Assembly: GCA_963576475.1 (NCBI GenBank)
Contig: OY754982.1
Span: 12,240,546 to 12,304,545, forward strand
DNA: 64,000 nt
DNA from: Molanna angustata
Taxonomy: Eukaryota > Arthropoda > Insecta > Trichoptera > Molannidae
Direction: 5' to 3'
Positions 1 through 9,104 of the stretch are shown one piece after another. Position numbers and translations under genes: made by a program. The notes under the pieces were generated by a model, which was not told the DNA's origin, did not search any database, and saw only the letters and a list, made by a program, of their open reading frames with translations. Within the stretch, counting starts at the first letter, position 1, and each line of letters starts with the position of its first letter.

Positions 1-304
1 GTAGTATGATGCCCTTGTTTGATAATCAACAAGAGTGAAAAAAGTAAGTAATGGAAAGTTTGTTGAAATAATGATTTAATGAAACAAGACATTTTCTACC
101 TTGATGGATAGTTGATGATTTCAAAATGACAGAAGCGATGTGCATAAAATCAGTTTCCGTACTAAAATGTTAGAACATTTATATCTCGTTACTCACTTTA
201 CAGATATCATCTTGTTTCCTTGACTTAATAATAGGTATAAAACAATTTAGTGGTTAATATTTTAAATTTTCATATACAGTTACTCGTCTCACTATCTATG
301 TTTT

Positions 305-910
305 TACTTCTCACTATCCCAAAGGGATGTAGTCAGGAGTTCGCAATTTCAAAGGTTATTTTTTATTGCAGATTATCAACTAGTATCATGCTGAGATTGT
401 TTTCTGAAAGTTTCATCACAATGTATCTGTATGTGTGCTGTATATTATGTACGGCGTGTATATTCTACTTTATCGATTATATAATGAAGTACTTATTCGA
501 TCTTTTCCAAATTTTGCAAATTTGTATATCTAGTACCTACTCGATTGGATCCCATTAGATTTTGAAGGATATCTGATCAGCGCTTCTCAATTTTTCAACT
601 GTCAAATATTTCAAAGTGACCCCAAGCTCAGGAAACTTTAAATTTAATATTTTTTTTAAAATGGTAAAAAGGCACATCACATTCATAAAATGGAATTGAA
701 TAAAAATAAAGTTTTCACAATTAAATAATTTTACAAACACATTTCCTGAATATTTTCCATACAAAATATGAATACTTTGTGGAGTGACTTGGTAGTTAGG
801 AGTTTAGCGTAGCGTTTAAAGTTTCATCACATTGTGATGAAACTATTCGAATACAATCTCAGCTTGGTACTAGTTGATAGTCAACAATACAAAAAAAATA
901 ACCTTAAATA
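305..910 (+). mobile_element. Family A non-autonomous element, copy 1, with inverted tail
   Basis: Matches the copy at 37.3 kb over most of its length: the ACTTCTCACTATCCCAAAGG start, the block with TTTCATCACAA and TACGGCG, and the GGAGTTTAGCG near the end. From about 815 to 910 the sequence turns round: it is the reverse complement of the element's own early segment (about 345-425), joined by the palindrome GTTTCATCACA/TGTGATGAAAC at 820-842. The expected GGCCACAACCCACTCG end is missing. No coding capacity is seen. Family A has terminal hairpins, internal GT-rich DNA and T-run insertion, which suggests a Helentron-type or microsatellite-associated non-autonomous element; the class is inferred. 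Confidence 0.6.
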
Positions 911-1428
911 TAAAATAACCTTATTATTTATGCTTTATTTTACATTTTGTTAATGCAAAAATGTTTTTCTTCTTGTTTCTTATATTGATGTTTATGTTCT
1001 TTTTTAATTCAATCGATTGAAATTTCTATCGCATGATGTAAAAGCGTAGTGAAAATACATTGAAATTGTCTGTCTTAAAACAGGAATCATTCCTAAATAG
1101 ACATAGGTAAAGTGATGGAATGATGCCAATCAGGGAGCACCCATGTTTTTTTTATTACTATTAATATTATTTTTGTGTATAATGTTTTTTGTTCTGTATA
1201 TTTTTGTTTGTTTGTTTTTATATAAATACTGAGTGGTCTCTGTGGTGTATTGTTTCTGTAAGTTTTCTTTTCTTATGTTAAATAAATATATTATTATTTC
1301 GGGCTCTTTAACACTTCTCAGGTTTATCACCTGGTGGGATTTGGGGTAGCACGAGCAATGCTGCCAAGTGCTATCCTTACTGAGTGTATAAAATATGGTG
1401 TTTTGTGTGTTGGTGCCATGTGTAGTAT

Positions 1429-2057
1429 TTATGTGTTAGAAAGGTCAGTAGTGTCGTCGATTTGGAGGAATTTCCTCACCAGTCTGCATGTGTTTAATAT
1501 GGCTGCTTTTTGCATGGTGACGTATGTGTATTTAGGTAATTTGATGGTTTCTAAACTGCTGAATAAGTTTAATGGAATAATTCCTGTGGTGGAAATTACT
1601 ATTGGTACTATTATCACAGATTGCATGTCCCAGATTCGCTTGATTTCGTCTTGCAAGTCAGTGTATTTTCTAATTTTTTCGGTTGTAGTTGTTTCGATGT
1701 TGTGTGTATTTGGTACAGCGATGTCAATTAACATTGTATGTTTATTTTGTTTATCTACAAGTGTAATATCTGGTCTATTGTTATGCATGGTTCTATCAGT
1801 TAGGATGGATCTGTCAAAGTATAGTTTGTGAGTGGAGTTTTCAAGAACTGGTGTGGGTGTGTATTTATAATAAGGCATTTTGTCATTTTTATTTATTAGT
1901 TTGTGTGCAATAGCTAATTCTTGGTGGATGATGTTTGCGATTTGATTATGTCTGTGTGTATAGTCATTTTGTATGAGAGTGACGCATGCCCCTGTAATGT
2001 GCTGGATGGTTTCTGACTTTTGCTGGCATTTTCTACATAGGTCAGTTTGTAGAAAAT
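1429..2057 (-). pseudogene. C-terminal zinc knuckle and restriction-like endonuclease of an R2/R4-type LINE
   Basis: An open minus frame runs from about 2057 to 1429. It starts with a CCHC zinc knuckle, CRKCQQKSETIQHITGAC (C-x2-C, then H and C), about 2,040-1,985. The PD-(D/E)xK-like endonuclease core follows, with NRPDITL and then MLIDIAVP about 13 residues later, and the conserved-looking IVPIVISTTGIIP and a C-terminal RKFL. R2/R4/Dong-type non-LTR retrotransposons carry such an endonuclease after the reverse transcriptase and use it to nick target DNA. The reverse transcriptase is absent: at the 5' side the copy ends at an (ATT)n run. The frame stops soon after RKFL, and about 300 bp of likely 3' UTR (down to about 1,130) follows. 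The 165-codon open frame on plus is its antisense. Confidence 0.7.
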
Positions 2058-2059
2058 AT

Positions 2060-2127
2060 TATATTATTATTATTATTATTCATAACTTCCCACTATATCA
2101 CCTTTGGGTAGTGAGGAGTAAAAATTA
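2060..2127 (-). repeat. (ATT)n microsatellite joined to a family A end
   Basis: About 24 bp of ATT repeat is followed by CTTCCCACTATATC, then CTTTGGGTAGTGAGGAGT. The second part is the reverse complement of the family A 5' terminal hairpin seen at 35.2 and 37.3 kb. Only the terminus is present. Confidence 0.5.
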
Positions 2128-2881
2128 TTAAGATTTATTTATTATCAAATAAATTTAATGCGCCGATAGTATTTGCCGACGTTGAACGCTGTATAAACAA
2201 TTATTAATTTAAACGTGTTCCTATACTTGGAGTAAAATGGTGTATCATTTATTACGTTGCGAAGAACGTAGAGCGTGTTATCATACATTTTTATGTTCGT
2301 TATATACAACAATAGAATTGTACAAATCTTTACTTGTGAGTTAAACAAGTAATGGCGGTATTATTCATTTTAACAACTTTACAGGAAGTAATAAAACAGT
2401 TCGCAAAATAATAGACTTTATAAAAAATTTACGTCGACTCTTCCTCTTTTATTCCTCTTTATAGTTTCGATGGTTTATGTTCGTTGTTTTTAACTGTCTT
2501 CAAATTATGTTATAAAAAGATCAAATTTGATAACAATTATTGCGTGATATTTATTTATTTATTTATTTATCAAACATATTATGTTCCAATACACATAAAA
2601 ATATAATTCACATGTGTAGTAATTTTTACAAAAGTTTTTTTTAACAATGCCACTTCAAAAAGATTGCAATCTTGTGCTTGATGAGGGAATCACTCACACT
2701 GACAAATAAAAAATATCACACATAAAGCAATTAAATCAAATTCATACATAAAGTAATTAAATCAAAGTCATACACGAACAAATAATCCAACAAACATGAA
2801 AAAAAATGAAAAATAAGGAATACAGACTATTTAAACATTTCAAACACAATTGATATTAAATAAATAGATAAGTATCTATTT
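2128..2881. other. No gene seen; AT-rich, with a TTTA-repeat run
   Basis: Unassigned AT-rich DNA. A (TTTA)n run near 2,550-2,572 is followed by sequence resembling the reversed 3' UTR of a LINE, but I cannot name a family. No coding signal was recognised. Confidence 0.4.
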
Positions 2882-3235
2882 ACCATACCATCACGCGGAT
2901 CACGCCGTTTCTCTATTTAGGGTAGGCAGAGAGAACCGAACGCCAGACTACTATCTCTTGACATAAATTTCTCGCTTCATTCACGTCCATGCACCGTTTC
3001 AAACACAATTTTCTGTTATTCTTACTTCTAACGTCTGCATCTTTCAAAATTCCATTTATGTGATCGTGCCAGCTTTTCCTTGGCTGACCTCTACTTTTCG
3101 CTCGTCCTTTATCAACCTCATATACTTTTTTGTCATGTGGCCAACTACCTTATTTATTTTTCATCTTACTTACGATATCTCTTTCAATCAAACCTTCTCG
3201 TCTAGTAACCTATCTATTTACCTACTTATAAATTT
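2882..3235 (-). pseudogene. RTE-like LINE 3' end, decayed (copy R1)
   Basis: The minus strand encodes RGQPRKSWHDHINGILKD, then VRSKNNRKLCLKRCMDV and WRSVLSAYP. This is a close match to the tail of the frame at 12,602-13,072. After the coding part comes a GGCGTGAT...GATGGTATGGTA terminus, as in the other copies. Upstream (about 3,235-3,120) the match continues with a stop codon and frameshifts. This is the C-terminal extension beyond the reverse transcriptase of an RTE-like retrotransposon, and the copy is 5'-truncated. Confidence 0.65.
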
Positions 3236-3296
3236 ACAGCGTGTTTTACAATAGTAATGTTTTTAATTTGGTTAAAAAACAAGTATAATCAGAATT

Positions 3297-3600
3297 TTTA
3301 AAGCGCGGTCAATCCAAGGGCGCCATAGCTTATTTGTTGGTTCTACGAAATCAGGCAGTCTTAAGAAGTCTACCGAAGGTGTCAATGCTCTGACCTCCAC
3401 GTATGTATGTCAAGAGGTAATTTATTTCACTTTCAAGGCCCGTTCGCAATGATACCGCGATCATAGAAAGCCGCCTTATTGAGTTGTCCAATTCTTTTAA
3501 AGGGTTGGTACTCTGTGATCAAGATGATCTCAATGTAAGCGAACGTCCTGATGGAAAATTCTTCTGACACAGTTCTTAAATGCATTGTGGAGCCTAGTCG
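3297..3600 (-). repeat. Family K interspersed repeat, copy 1
   Basis: Shares a block of about 110 bp with 7,725-7,815, including CAAGGGCGCC/T, TAGCTTATTTGTTGG and CAGTCTTAAGAA. Farther along, GTGATCAAGATGATCTCAATG is nearly repeated at 14,915-14,940. Read on minus, both places give TLRSS-x-SQ followed by LKEL or LREL, so this may be degraded coding sequence. The product is unknown. Confidence 0.45.
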
Positions 3601-3728
3601 TTCAGAGCCTTATTCACCATCAGGCATGCTTTATAGTCTACTCGTTTTTTCGATTTTTCAATTTTTGTATTTGATCCGGCCTTGGCAAAAAAAAACCGGG
3701 CAGTTGCTTATTTTAAGAAATATATGAA

Positions 3729-4083
3729 ATGAATATGCTGAGATGAGCAGGCGAGGTGACGAAGCCTGTTAAATTTTGTAATGAGCTTATAAGAAGAAGC
3801 TTTGGAGTAGCCCCCATACCATAAAACCTCACAGAAAGCCGACTCAGACGGTATGGACATGTAATGAGAAGGCAAAATGATCATGTGGTGCAAACTGCTC
3901 TAGCACTCCCAAAAAAGAGGACAGTAAAAGGTCGTCCTCTATCCACGTGGGGTAGTGTGAGTAAGATCATGGATAAAGTCCAAATACTAGACCCAACAAT
4001 ACAGGATAGATCATCCTGGCGCCGAAGGATTAGTAGAGCCGATCTTATGTAAGTAGGACAAGGCTAAGAAAAAGAAGAGAAGG
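3729..4083 (+). pseudogene. LINE reverse-transcriptase C-terminal tail with two stops
   Basis: One plus frame reads through two stop codons: FGVAPIP-stop-NLTESRLRRYGHVMRR, then GRPLSTW, then DRSSWRRRISRADLM. The order R-L-R-W/R-Y-G-H-V-x-R-R, G-R-P-x-x-T-W and D-R-x-x-W-R-R-x-x-R-A-D is the usual C-terminal tail of RTE-type and related insect non-LTR retrotransposons. It ends in an AAGAAAAAGAAGAG tract that looks like a 3' tail. The intact 62-codon stretch at 3,864-4,052 is part of it. Confidence 0.6.
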
Positions 4084-4084
4084 A

Positions 4085-4252
4085 AATAACATCTCACATA
4101 CGTACTTCAGTACCGAGGTTCACCACATCATAACCCATTATGTGTATGATACACGCATGATTTTATAAAGTAATGCACACCCGCACACTTGTCGCTGGTT
4201 AACCCACACTGTGGGATATAACGTGACGGTATGAGGAAATGAATGAACATTT
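4085..4252 (+). repeat. Family S repeat, copy 1
   Basis: Contains GCACACCCGCACACTTGTCG, CTGGTTAACCCACA and a GTGACGGTATGAGGAAATGA end. The same order occurs at 32,100-32,222 and, reversed, at 43,533-43,722, where the tail is a clean ATGA/ATTC microsatellite. It looks like the 3' terminus of a LINE with an ATGA-type tail. No coding part was recognised. Confidence 0.5.
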
Positions 4253-4370
4253 GACTATACTGGTTCCAAGGCCAATGTCATTCTTTAAAAAATAATATTT
4301 GTCGTTTGAATTGTCCCATCGATTTTTTAAATTTTATTATAATTTTGGCTACGACTATTTAAACGACTCA

Positions 4371-4652
4371 ACCATAGACGAAAACCAAAAATAACCACAG
4401 AAAATGCAGATAAATCAAGTTATAAAATATTTACCTTTGTTTATACTTTGTTATAATTGTAGATCTCGATGAAAAAATGATTTATAAAATTAAGTAAATG
4501 TAATCAGATGCCAATATTATTTATTTTTTCTTCAAGTTGGTTTCCATGATGCATTTTTATGACCATTGAATAAATGACAAAGGTAAATATTTTTGTATTT
4601 TGATTTATCTGCGCTTTCTATGGTTATAAATGACCTAAAAACATAGACGACG
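4371..4652. mobile_element. Imperfect foldback element
   Basis: The left arm, about 4,371-4,441 (CCATAGACG, GCAGATAAATCAA, AAATATTTACCTTTGT), is repeated in reverse complement at about 4,578-4,652 (ACAAAGGTAAATATTT, TTGATTTATCTGCG, CATAGACGACG). The arms are about 70 bp and diverged, around a 135-bp spacer. A MITE-like foldback is likely; family unknown. Confidence 0.45.
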
Positions 4653-4681
4653 TCAGAAAATTTGTCGTGTAAATTGACACT

Positions 4682-4712
4682 TTTTGGCGGGAAAACGCTT
4701 TTCCCGCCAATT
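4682..4712. promoter_or_regulatory. Perfect hairpin made of two inverted E2F-like words
   Basis: TTGGCGGGAAAA (4,684-4,695), a CGC spacer, then TTTTCCCGCCAA (4,699-4,710): a perfect 12-bp inverted repeat. Each half matches the known E2F/DP consensus TTTGGCGGGAAA. The GC-rich core stands out from its surroundings. There is no recognised gene nearby, so regulatory use is inference; it could equally be part of a mobile element. Confidence 0.35.
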
Positions 4713-4845
4713 CCGGTCGTAAAAATAGTGGCACCGTTTAATTTTATATTACTTATCGGAAAACTTACAGATACTTTGTCATTACTTCTCTAATGAATAT
4801 AAATTACCTGTAAAAAATATATAATTCCAGACAAGTTGTGCAAAA

Positions 4846-5146
4846 TAAATTGATAATTCCCAGATGGACAAACAATTACGGTGAAAGGACACTGAAAGTA
4901 AGCATACCGAAAATATTTAAGACCCTTCAAAGTGGTATGGATAAACTTGAAAAAATATCCTCAGTTAAAACTGTATATAAAAAAATATTGTAGAAAGTAA
5001 TTAAAAACATTTGACTCATTTATTGGAATGTAACATGTACTTGACCTTTTTGTATGGGAAACTCACTGATAGCCTGTAGGCTAGTGAGATCCCAAATAGG
5101 TATTATAATGTAAAACTTTTATGAAAATAAAATAAAAAATAAAAAA
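4846..5146 (+). pseudogene. LINE C-terminus with 3' UTR and A-rich tail
   Basis: The plus frame gives IIPRWTNNYGERTLKVSIPK, then a stop near 4,994, a UTR of about 130 bp and an A-rich tail (AATAAAATAAAAAAT...) to about 5,146. A short basic C-terminus followed directly by such a tail is typical of CR1/Jockey-like elements. The match is short and the clade is not determined. It abuts the tail of a minus-strand SINE, so the two meet tail to tail. Confidence 0.4.
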
Positions 5147-5305
5147 ACACGCACCCAATAACAAGTTGCCACATTCTGGAGACTTACGATATTAATTGTC
5201 TCATATATTGAGAATGAAAACACAATTAAAAACCGTGTGTCCACCGGGAATCGAACCCGGGACCTATGGATCAGCAGTCAGATACCCAACCAACTGAGAC
5301 ATATT
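5147..5305 (-). mobile_element. tRNA-derived SINE (family T1), copy 1
   Basis: Read on minus, the head at 5,305-5,227 has GTCTCAGTTGGTTGGGTATC, then a perfect T-arm, CCGGG-TTCGATT-CCCGG, holding a B box. The acceptor arm pairs poorly, so I do not call a functional tRNA. A tail AGAATGTGGCAACTTGTTAT follows, which recurs after a similar head at 33.7 kb in the opposite orientation. A shared head plus shared tail defines a SINE transcribed by RNA polymerase III. Confidence 0.6.
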
Positions 5306-5597
5306 TTATTCTTATTCTAACAGATTTATCACTATTTTATAGAGGACATCTGAAACAAAGAAATTCACATGGCTTCGACCTTTGGAAGTTTAAAAAAAAA
5401 CGGCGTTTTATTATTTTCGGCGAAGTTCCGAGAATTATCTAATGAGCCAATTATATCACATTTTCAGACTGAGTGAGTAAATTTAATGAATTGATATGGA
5501 TAAAAGAAACATTCACAATCGTATCCATTGAAAATGTTTCCAGCTGATGTTGAGAGAGAATAAAATGTTAAGGTTTTCAGGTAAAGGTTGAGTAAAG

Positions 5598-6068
5598 CAG
5601 TCCATTCACGATCGTGCCATTCGGCGTCGTTCCATATGCATCGCGCCATTGAGCCATCAAAATTAGTATACGCAAGCGGTCGGCGCTTTCGCATTTATAA
5701 GTTATGTTTTTTTTTTAATTATCAAGTAAAAATGAGTTATAATTCTGATGATGAGTTTTATACAACTGATATTTAGCGGTTTGTTTACATATATATAAAG
5801 AGAAAATGTTGTATTTTCGCATTCACGAGAGTGTCAAACAGCCCGGCGCAATGAGATGGCGCGATGTACCGCTGGTTTTCACACTCACGAGCATGCCGTG
5901 CCGATAGGATGCGCCGCGCCGTTTTCGCGGTACTACAGAGTTTCGATCATTTGGAATTCCATTTTGGTGTGTCAGGCCAATTGGGCTGCGCGGGATTTGA
6001 CATTCACGAGCCCATTTTGAACTGATGGCAAGCCATTTGGAAGGATGGCACGATCGTGAATGGGGGCC
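5598..6068. mobile_element. TIR DNA transposon derivative with subterminal repeats
   Basis: The ends are inverted: CCATTCACGATCGTGCCAT at 5,602-5,620 and ATGGCACGATCGTGAATG near 6,045-6,062. The interior repeats CATTCACGA or CTCACGAGC several times (about 5,820, 5,880, 6,000), as transposase-binding subterminal repeats would. GC content is well above the flanks. A small frame at 5,731-5,775 encodes MSYNSDDEFYTTDI; it could be the remnant N-terminus of a transposase, but that is a guess. Superfamily not determined. Confidence 0.5.
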
Positions 6069-6488
6069 TTTATATTGTATTATTTTTTATTAAATCTAGT
6101 ACTCAGATTCATACTTAGAACTAAAAATAAAATAATTAGGCGCCTAGATATCGAAAACGTTTATTATTAGAGAATCGGAGAAACCGCGAATAAACAGCGA
6201 TTTAATAATTTATACGCTCATAACCTGTTTCAATTTCTTTTTTTTAAGAAAATCAATATTTTTTGTACACAGGTTTTTTTCAATAGGCCATTCGACAGGT
6301 TTCGGAAGATAAATCTATCTCTCTGGAGTTTTCTGTTCTAGATGAGAAAAAGAGAAAATAAGACCTCTAAAATTCACTGTAAATCCTTTTGACCTCGTCG
6401 CCAGTTTAATAACTGGCTAATGTTAGCTAATGATAGCTAACATATATAAATACAAATGGAGATAAGTACACTAATTAGTTTACAAATT
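6069..6488. other. No gene seen; unassigned AT-rich DNA
   Basis: No coding or repeat family was recognised. A local direct repeat (CTAATGTTAGCTAATGATAGC, about 6,417-6,440) is the only structure noted. Confidence 0.4.
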
Positions 6489-6640
6489 GAACCACTACGT
6501 GAGAGCACTATCGTTAAGAAAAAGCTACGAACAAAACACAGACATTCCCTTATATAAGATTGCCGAATACTTTATTCGTACATACTCGTAAACCCGCTAT
6601 ACATATTGCCTGATACAAGGCGCAACATCAATATATCACA
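6489..6640. repeat. Family L interspersed repeat, copy 1
   Basis: Starts GAACCACTACGTGAGAGCAC and ends AAGGCGCAACATCAATATAT. The same start and end bracket 40,261-40,450, with TGCCGA and a CTCGTA word between. The class is unknown. Confidence 0.45.
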
Positions 6641-7683
6641 AATATACTAACTTGAAATATTTTTTTTTAATTCACCAAACACAAATATAAGTAGAAAACT
6701 ATTGTTTCAAAATAGGAGGATCGTTTTCCATATTAATTTAAGGCCTTTTCAACTATTGAATTACCTACTTAAGAGATCACTTTTCCATTGCATGTTTATT
6801 TTATTTCTGTGTATAGAGGTACAAAACGAATTCATTGTACATCATTGGGACGCATTACCTCGGTCCTGTGATAAAATATTCATCAATTTTGTCATGATGT
6901 ATCTTAAATAATTAATGTCATCTATTAGAATACGATACATTATCTAATGTCTTACATACATATTTGAATATTCTGGTTAACGTTAGACCGTACCTAGAGT
7001 ATTCCAGGTCGTGTGGGAGTGAGACAGTATACTACTATTAACAAGACAAAATTAATTTCATGAATACAATAATTAAGGAAATCATTGAACGTAGGTAACA
7101 GAGACATGGAAACCGACTTTCATGTCACATCATGGACAATATTAAGACTAAGCATATAATCTATGTATTAATATTGAACTCTATTAATATATTATGACTA
7201 AAATAGTACGTCCATTAATTAAGTATTTATTCATTCAATATGTCGCTGGGATCATTGTAGGATCTGTTGTGCTGTCAGGGTTTGACTTAATATAACGATG
7301 TACACAAAGACGGGTTTATTTTGTCACAACACTGAATTTTTTTGTTGTTGTTGATAGTAACAAAATTTCGTTTTACATAAAAGTAACCAAATTAAAGTGA
7401 CTAGTGATCATTTGCTAACACTAACCGAATTGTTAGTTTACACAGCCATACCGTACGGTTATAAAAGCTAAACTTTAGTGTCTGATAATACAATTTTGAT
7501 AAAAATATCGGTAGCCAAATGTTTTAGTTGTCCTATTTTTTTTTAATTGAAAGCAAATTTCTTCCAAACAAACTATGCAACGAGGAGAAATAATACTTTT
7601 ATTAAATATTGGTACAAAAAAGGTATTGTACATAAAAAGGCGAAAAAACGTAAATAAGAAATATTCTTATAATATTAATTTAC
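6641..7683. other. No gene seen
   Basis: AT-rich DNA. The 69-codon frame at 6,702-6,911 has no recognisable motif and is at chance length. No repeat family was matched inside the window. Confidence 0.4.
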
Positions 7684-7815
7684 AAAGCGCCGTTTAGTGA
7701 TACAATGTACCAGATCACTCCAAGGGCGCTTTAGCTTATTTGTTGGCTCTACGAATCAAGGCAGTCTTAAGAAATCTACCGAAAGTGTTATTGCTTTGTC
7801 TATGTATGTCAAAGG
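7684..7815 (-). repeat. Family K interspersed repeat, copy 2
   Basis: CTCCAAGGGCGCTTTAGCTT, TATTTGTTGGCTCTACGAAT and CAGTCTTAAGAAATCTACCG match 3,315-3,385 closely. It ends in CTATGTATGTCAAA, as copy 1 ends in ACGTATGTATGTCAA. Confidence 0.45.
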
Positions 7816-7816
7816 G

Positions 7817-8030
7817 CATCTATTGAGAAATTAATCCAATGTTTGCCTATATGCAATTAAAAAAATATTCGATTTGCATACACATTGGTACAGGTAGGTA
7901 AACAAGCCAAAAATTAAATAATATTTCTGGCGCAGTTCAGGGGTGACATCTGTGCGAGACATCGCCACCTCATTTATAAGGACTGTTCCTTTCATTGTTT
8001 ACAAATAAACAAATTTCTCAATAGATGCCA
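7817..8030. mobile_element. Short inverted-repeat element next to family D
   Basis: GCATCTATTGAGAAATT at 7,817 is the reverse complement of AATTTCTCAATAGATGC at about 8,012-8,029. The interior includes CCAATGTTTGCCTATATGCA, repeated almost exactly at 8,349. The right arm overlaps the start of family D, so this may be an inverted D end. Confidence 0.35.
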
Positions 8031-8320
8031 TTACAAAAAGGTTTCTACGTTACTTCATAGATGTCAATAGTATACCTAATTCCGTTTTTCAAATGAATTG
8101 TTACACATAATTCAAATATATAGAACTTTTAAAAAAATTACATTGATAAGGGAACTCAATAAGAAGGCATAATTGGTGAACGTTGCGCAAGCGCATAAAG
8201 TGATCACGTAATCCAGCCGATGACAGGTCGTAAGCCCTGTAGGTGCCTCGAGTTCCTGGTTCTTCTATAATATCCCAACTTCGTCTCTATTGAGATGTTA
8301 AAAATTTTGTCAGTAAAAAT
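8018..8320 (+). repeat. Family D interspersed repeat, copy 1
   Basis: Aligns with 11,652-11,945. Shared landmarks in order: CAATAGATG, ATAGAACTTT, AAGAAGGCATAATTG, AAGTGATCACGTAA, CCGATGACAGGTCGT (11.8 kb has CCCATGACAGGTCGT), GAGTTCCTGGTTCT and TCTATTGAGATGTTAAAAA. The last 150 bp also occurs reversed at 31,736-31,880. No coding capacity; class unknown. Confidence 0.55.
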
Positions 8321-8322
8321 AT

Positions 8323-8500
8323 CATTTGACTCCCGACAAGGAAAAAATCCAATGTTTGCGTATATGCAATTAAAAAAATATTCGATTTATAAATATTTTT
8401 TTTTGGAAATATTTTGGATGATTGCAAGACATCGCCTTATGAAAATAAACCCGCCTTTATGCACACTGTCGTTCGATAAATCAATAAATTAATATGTCAA
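8323..8500 (+). repeat. LINE 3' terminus
   Basis: GACATCGCCTTATGAAAATA followed by AACCCGCCTTTATGCACACT resembles 57,490-57,540 (GCTTTATGGCAATAAACCTG, then CTTTTGTACACATG). Both are followed by an AATAAAT-type tail. The ATGGCAATAAACC-type block before a simple tail is the usual 3' end of a lepidopteran LINE; clade not determined. Confidence 0.35.
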
Positions 8501-8864
8501 CTTCAATACACCCCAATCGAGCCCAAGCCTTCTTCATTAGCCAACACACAATGTGAGAGAATCGATTGAATCGAAATTTTAGTTAACATTATATTAAATT
8601 ACAATTTTAATTAACGATGTTTCGTTACCGCCTGTCATACGATAACAAACCACCTTGATGTACCATGCCATGGCCCTGATGGTTTCCAAGTAACACTTTG
8701 ATATAATCTGACGTAAATACCACACGATTCTGCCGTCCTTGTGTCCAGTACAGCTACAGCCTCCACATGTAGAGGTGCACGTAGTGTTGAGCAGAGCTTA
8801 AAGTTTTGGTCTCAATCTTGTGTAGATTGCAAGACCATGACTACACGTGCCACTGCAAGATCTA

Positions 8865-9104
8865 GACATTTGGCGAACCTTTTTGAGAAGCGGTTCAAAT
8901 TTTATAATTCATTTTTAGTACTGGCTCGTGGGACACTACATAAGTCAATGGACTTCGCATGGAAAATGAGGGGATCTTTTTTTTGGTACTACCTTCTACT
9001 ACATTAACTAATTTAACTCCCTCCTGGGTCATTTAAAAGCCTGCGTGAATTGTGGATCTGCGTCGACCCGCGGGTCATACGTTCGCCACTACTGATTTAG
9101 AAAA
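8865..9104. mobile_element. hAT-like MITE
   Basis: The left end ATTTGGCGAACCTTTTTGAG and the right end CGTTCGCCACTACTG are inverted copies (CAGTAGTGGCGAACG read from the right). The right end is preceded by GACCCGCGGGTC, a palindrome often seen next to hAT-type termini. The possible 8-bp target duplication, ATCTAGAC against ATTTAGAA, agrees at 6 of 8 positions. About 235 bp, with no transposase. Confidence 0.4.

Noticed and set aside
1334..1831. 165-codon hydrophobic frame on plus, at first like a membrane protein
   Set aside because: It is antisense of the LINE endonuclease frame, which has clear motifs on minus.
5227..5305. Functional tRNA gene
   Set aside because: The B box and T-arm are good, but the acceptor stem has mismatches and the tail is shared with another copy, so a SINE is more likely.
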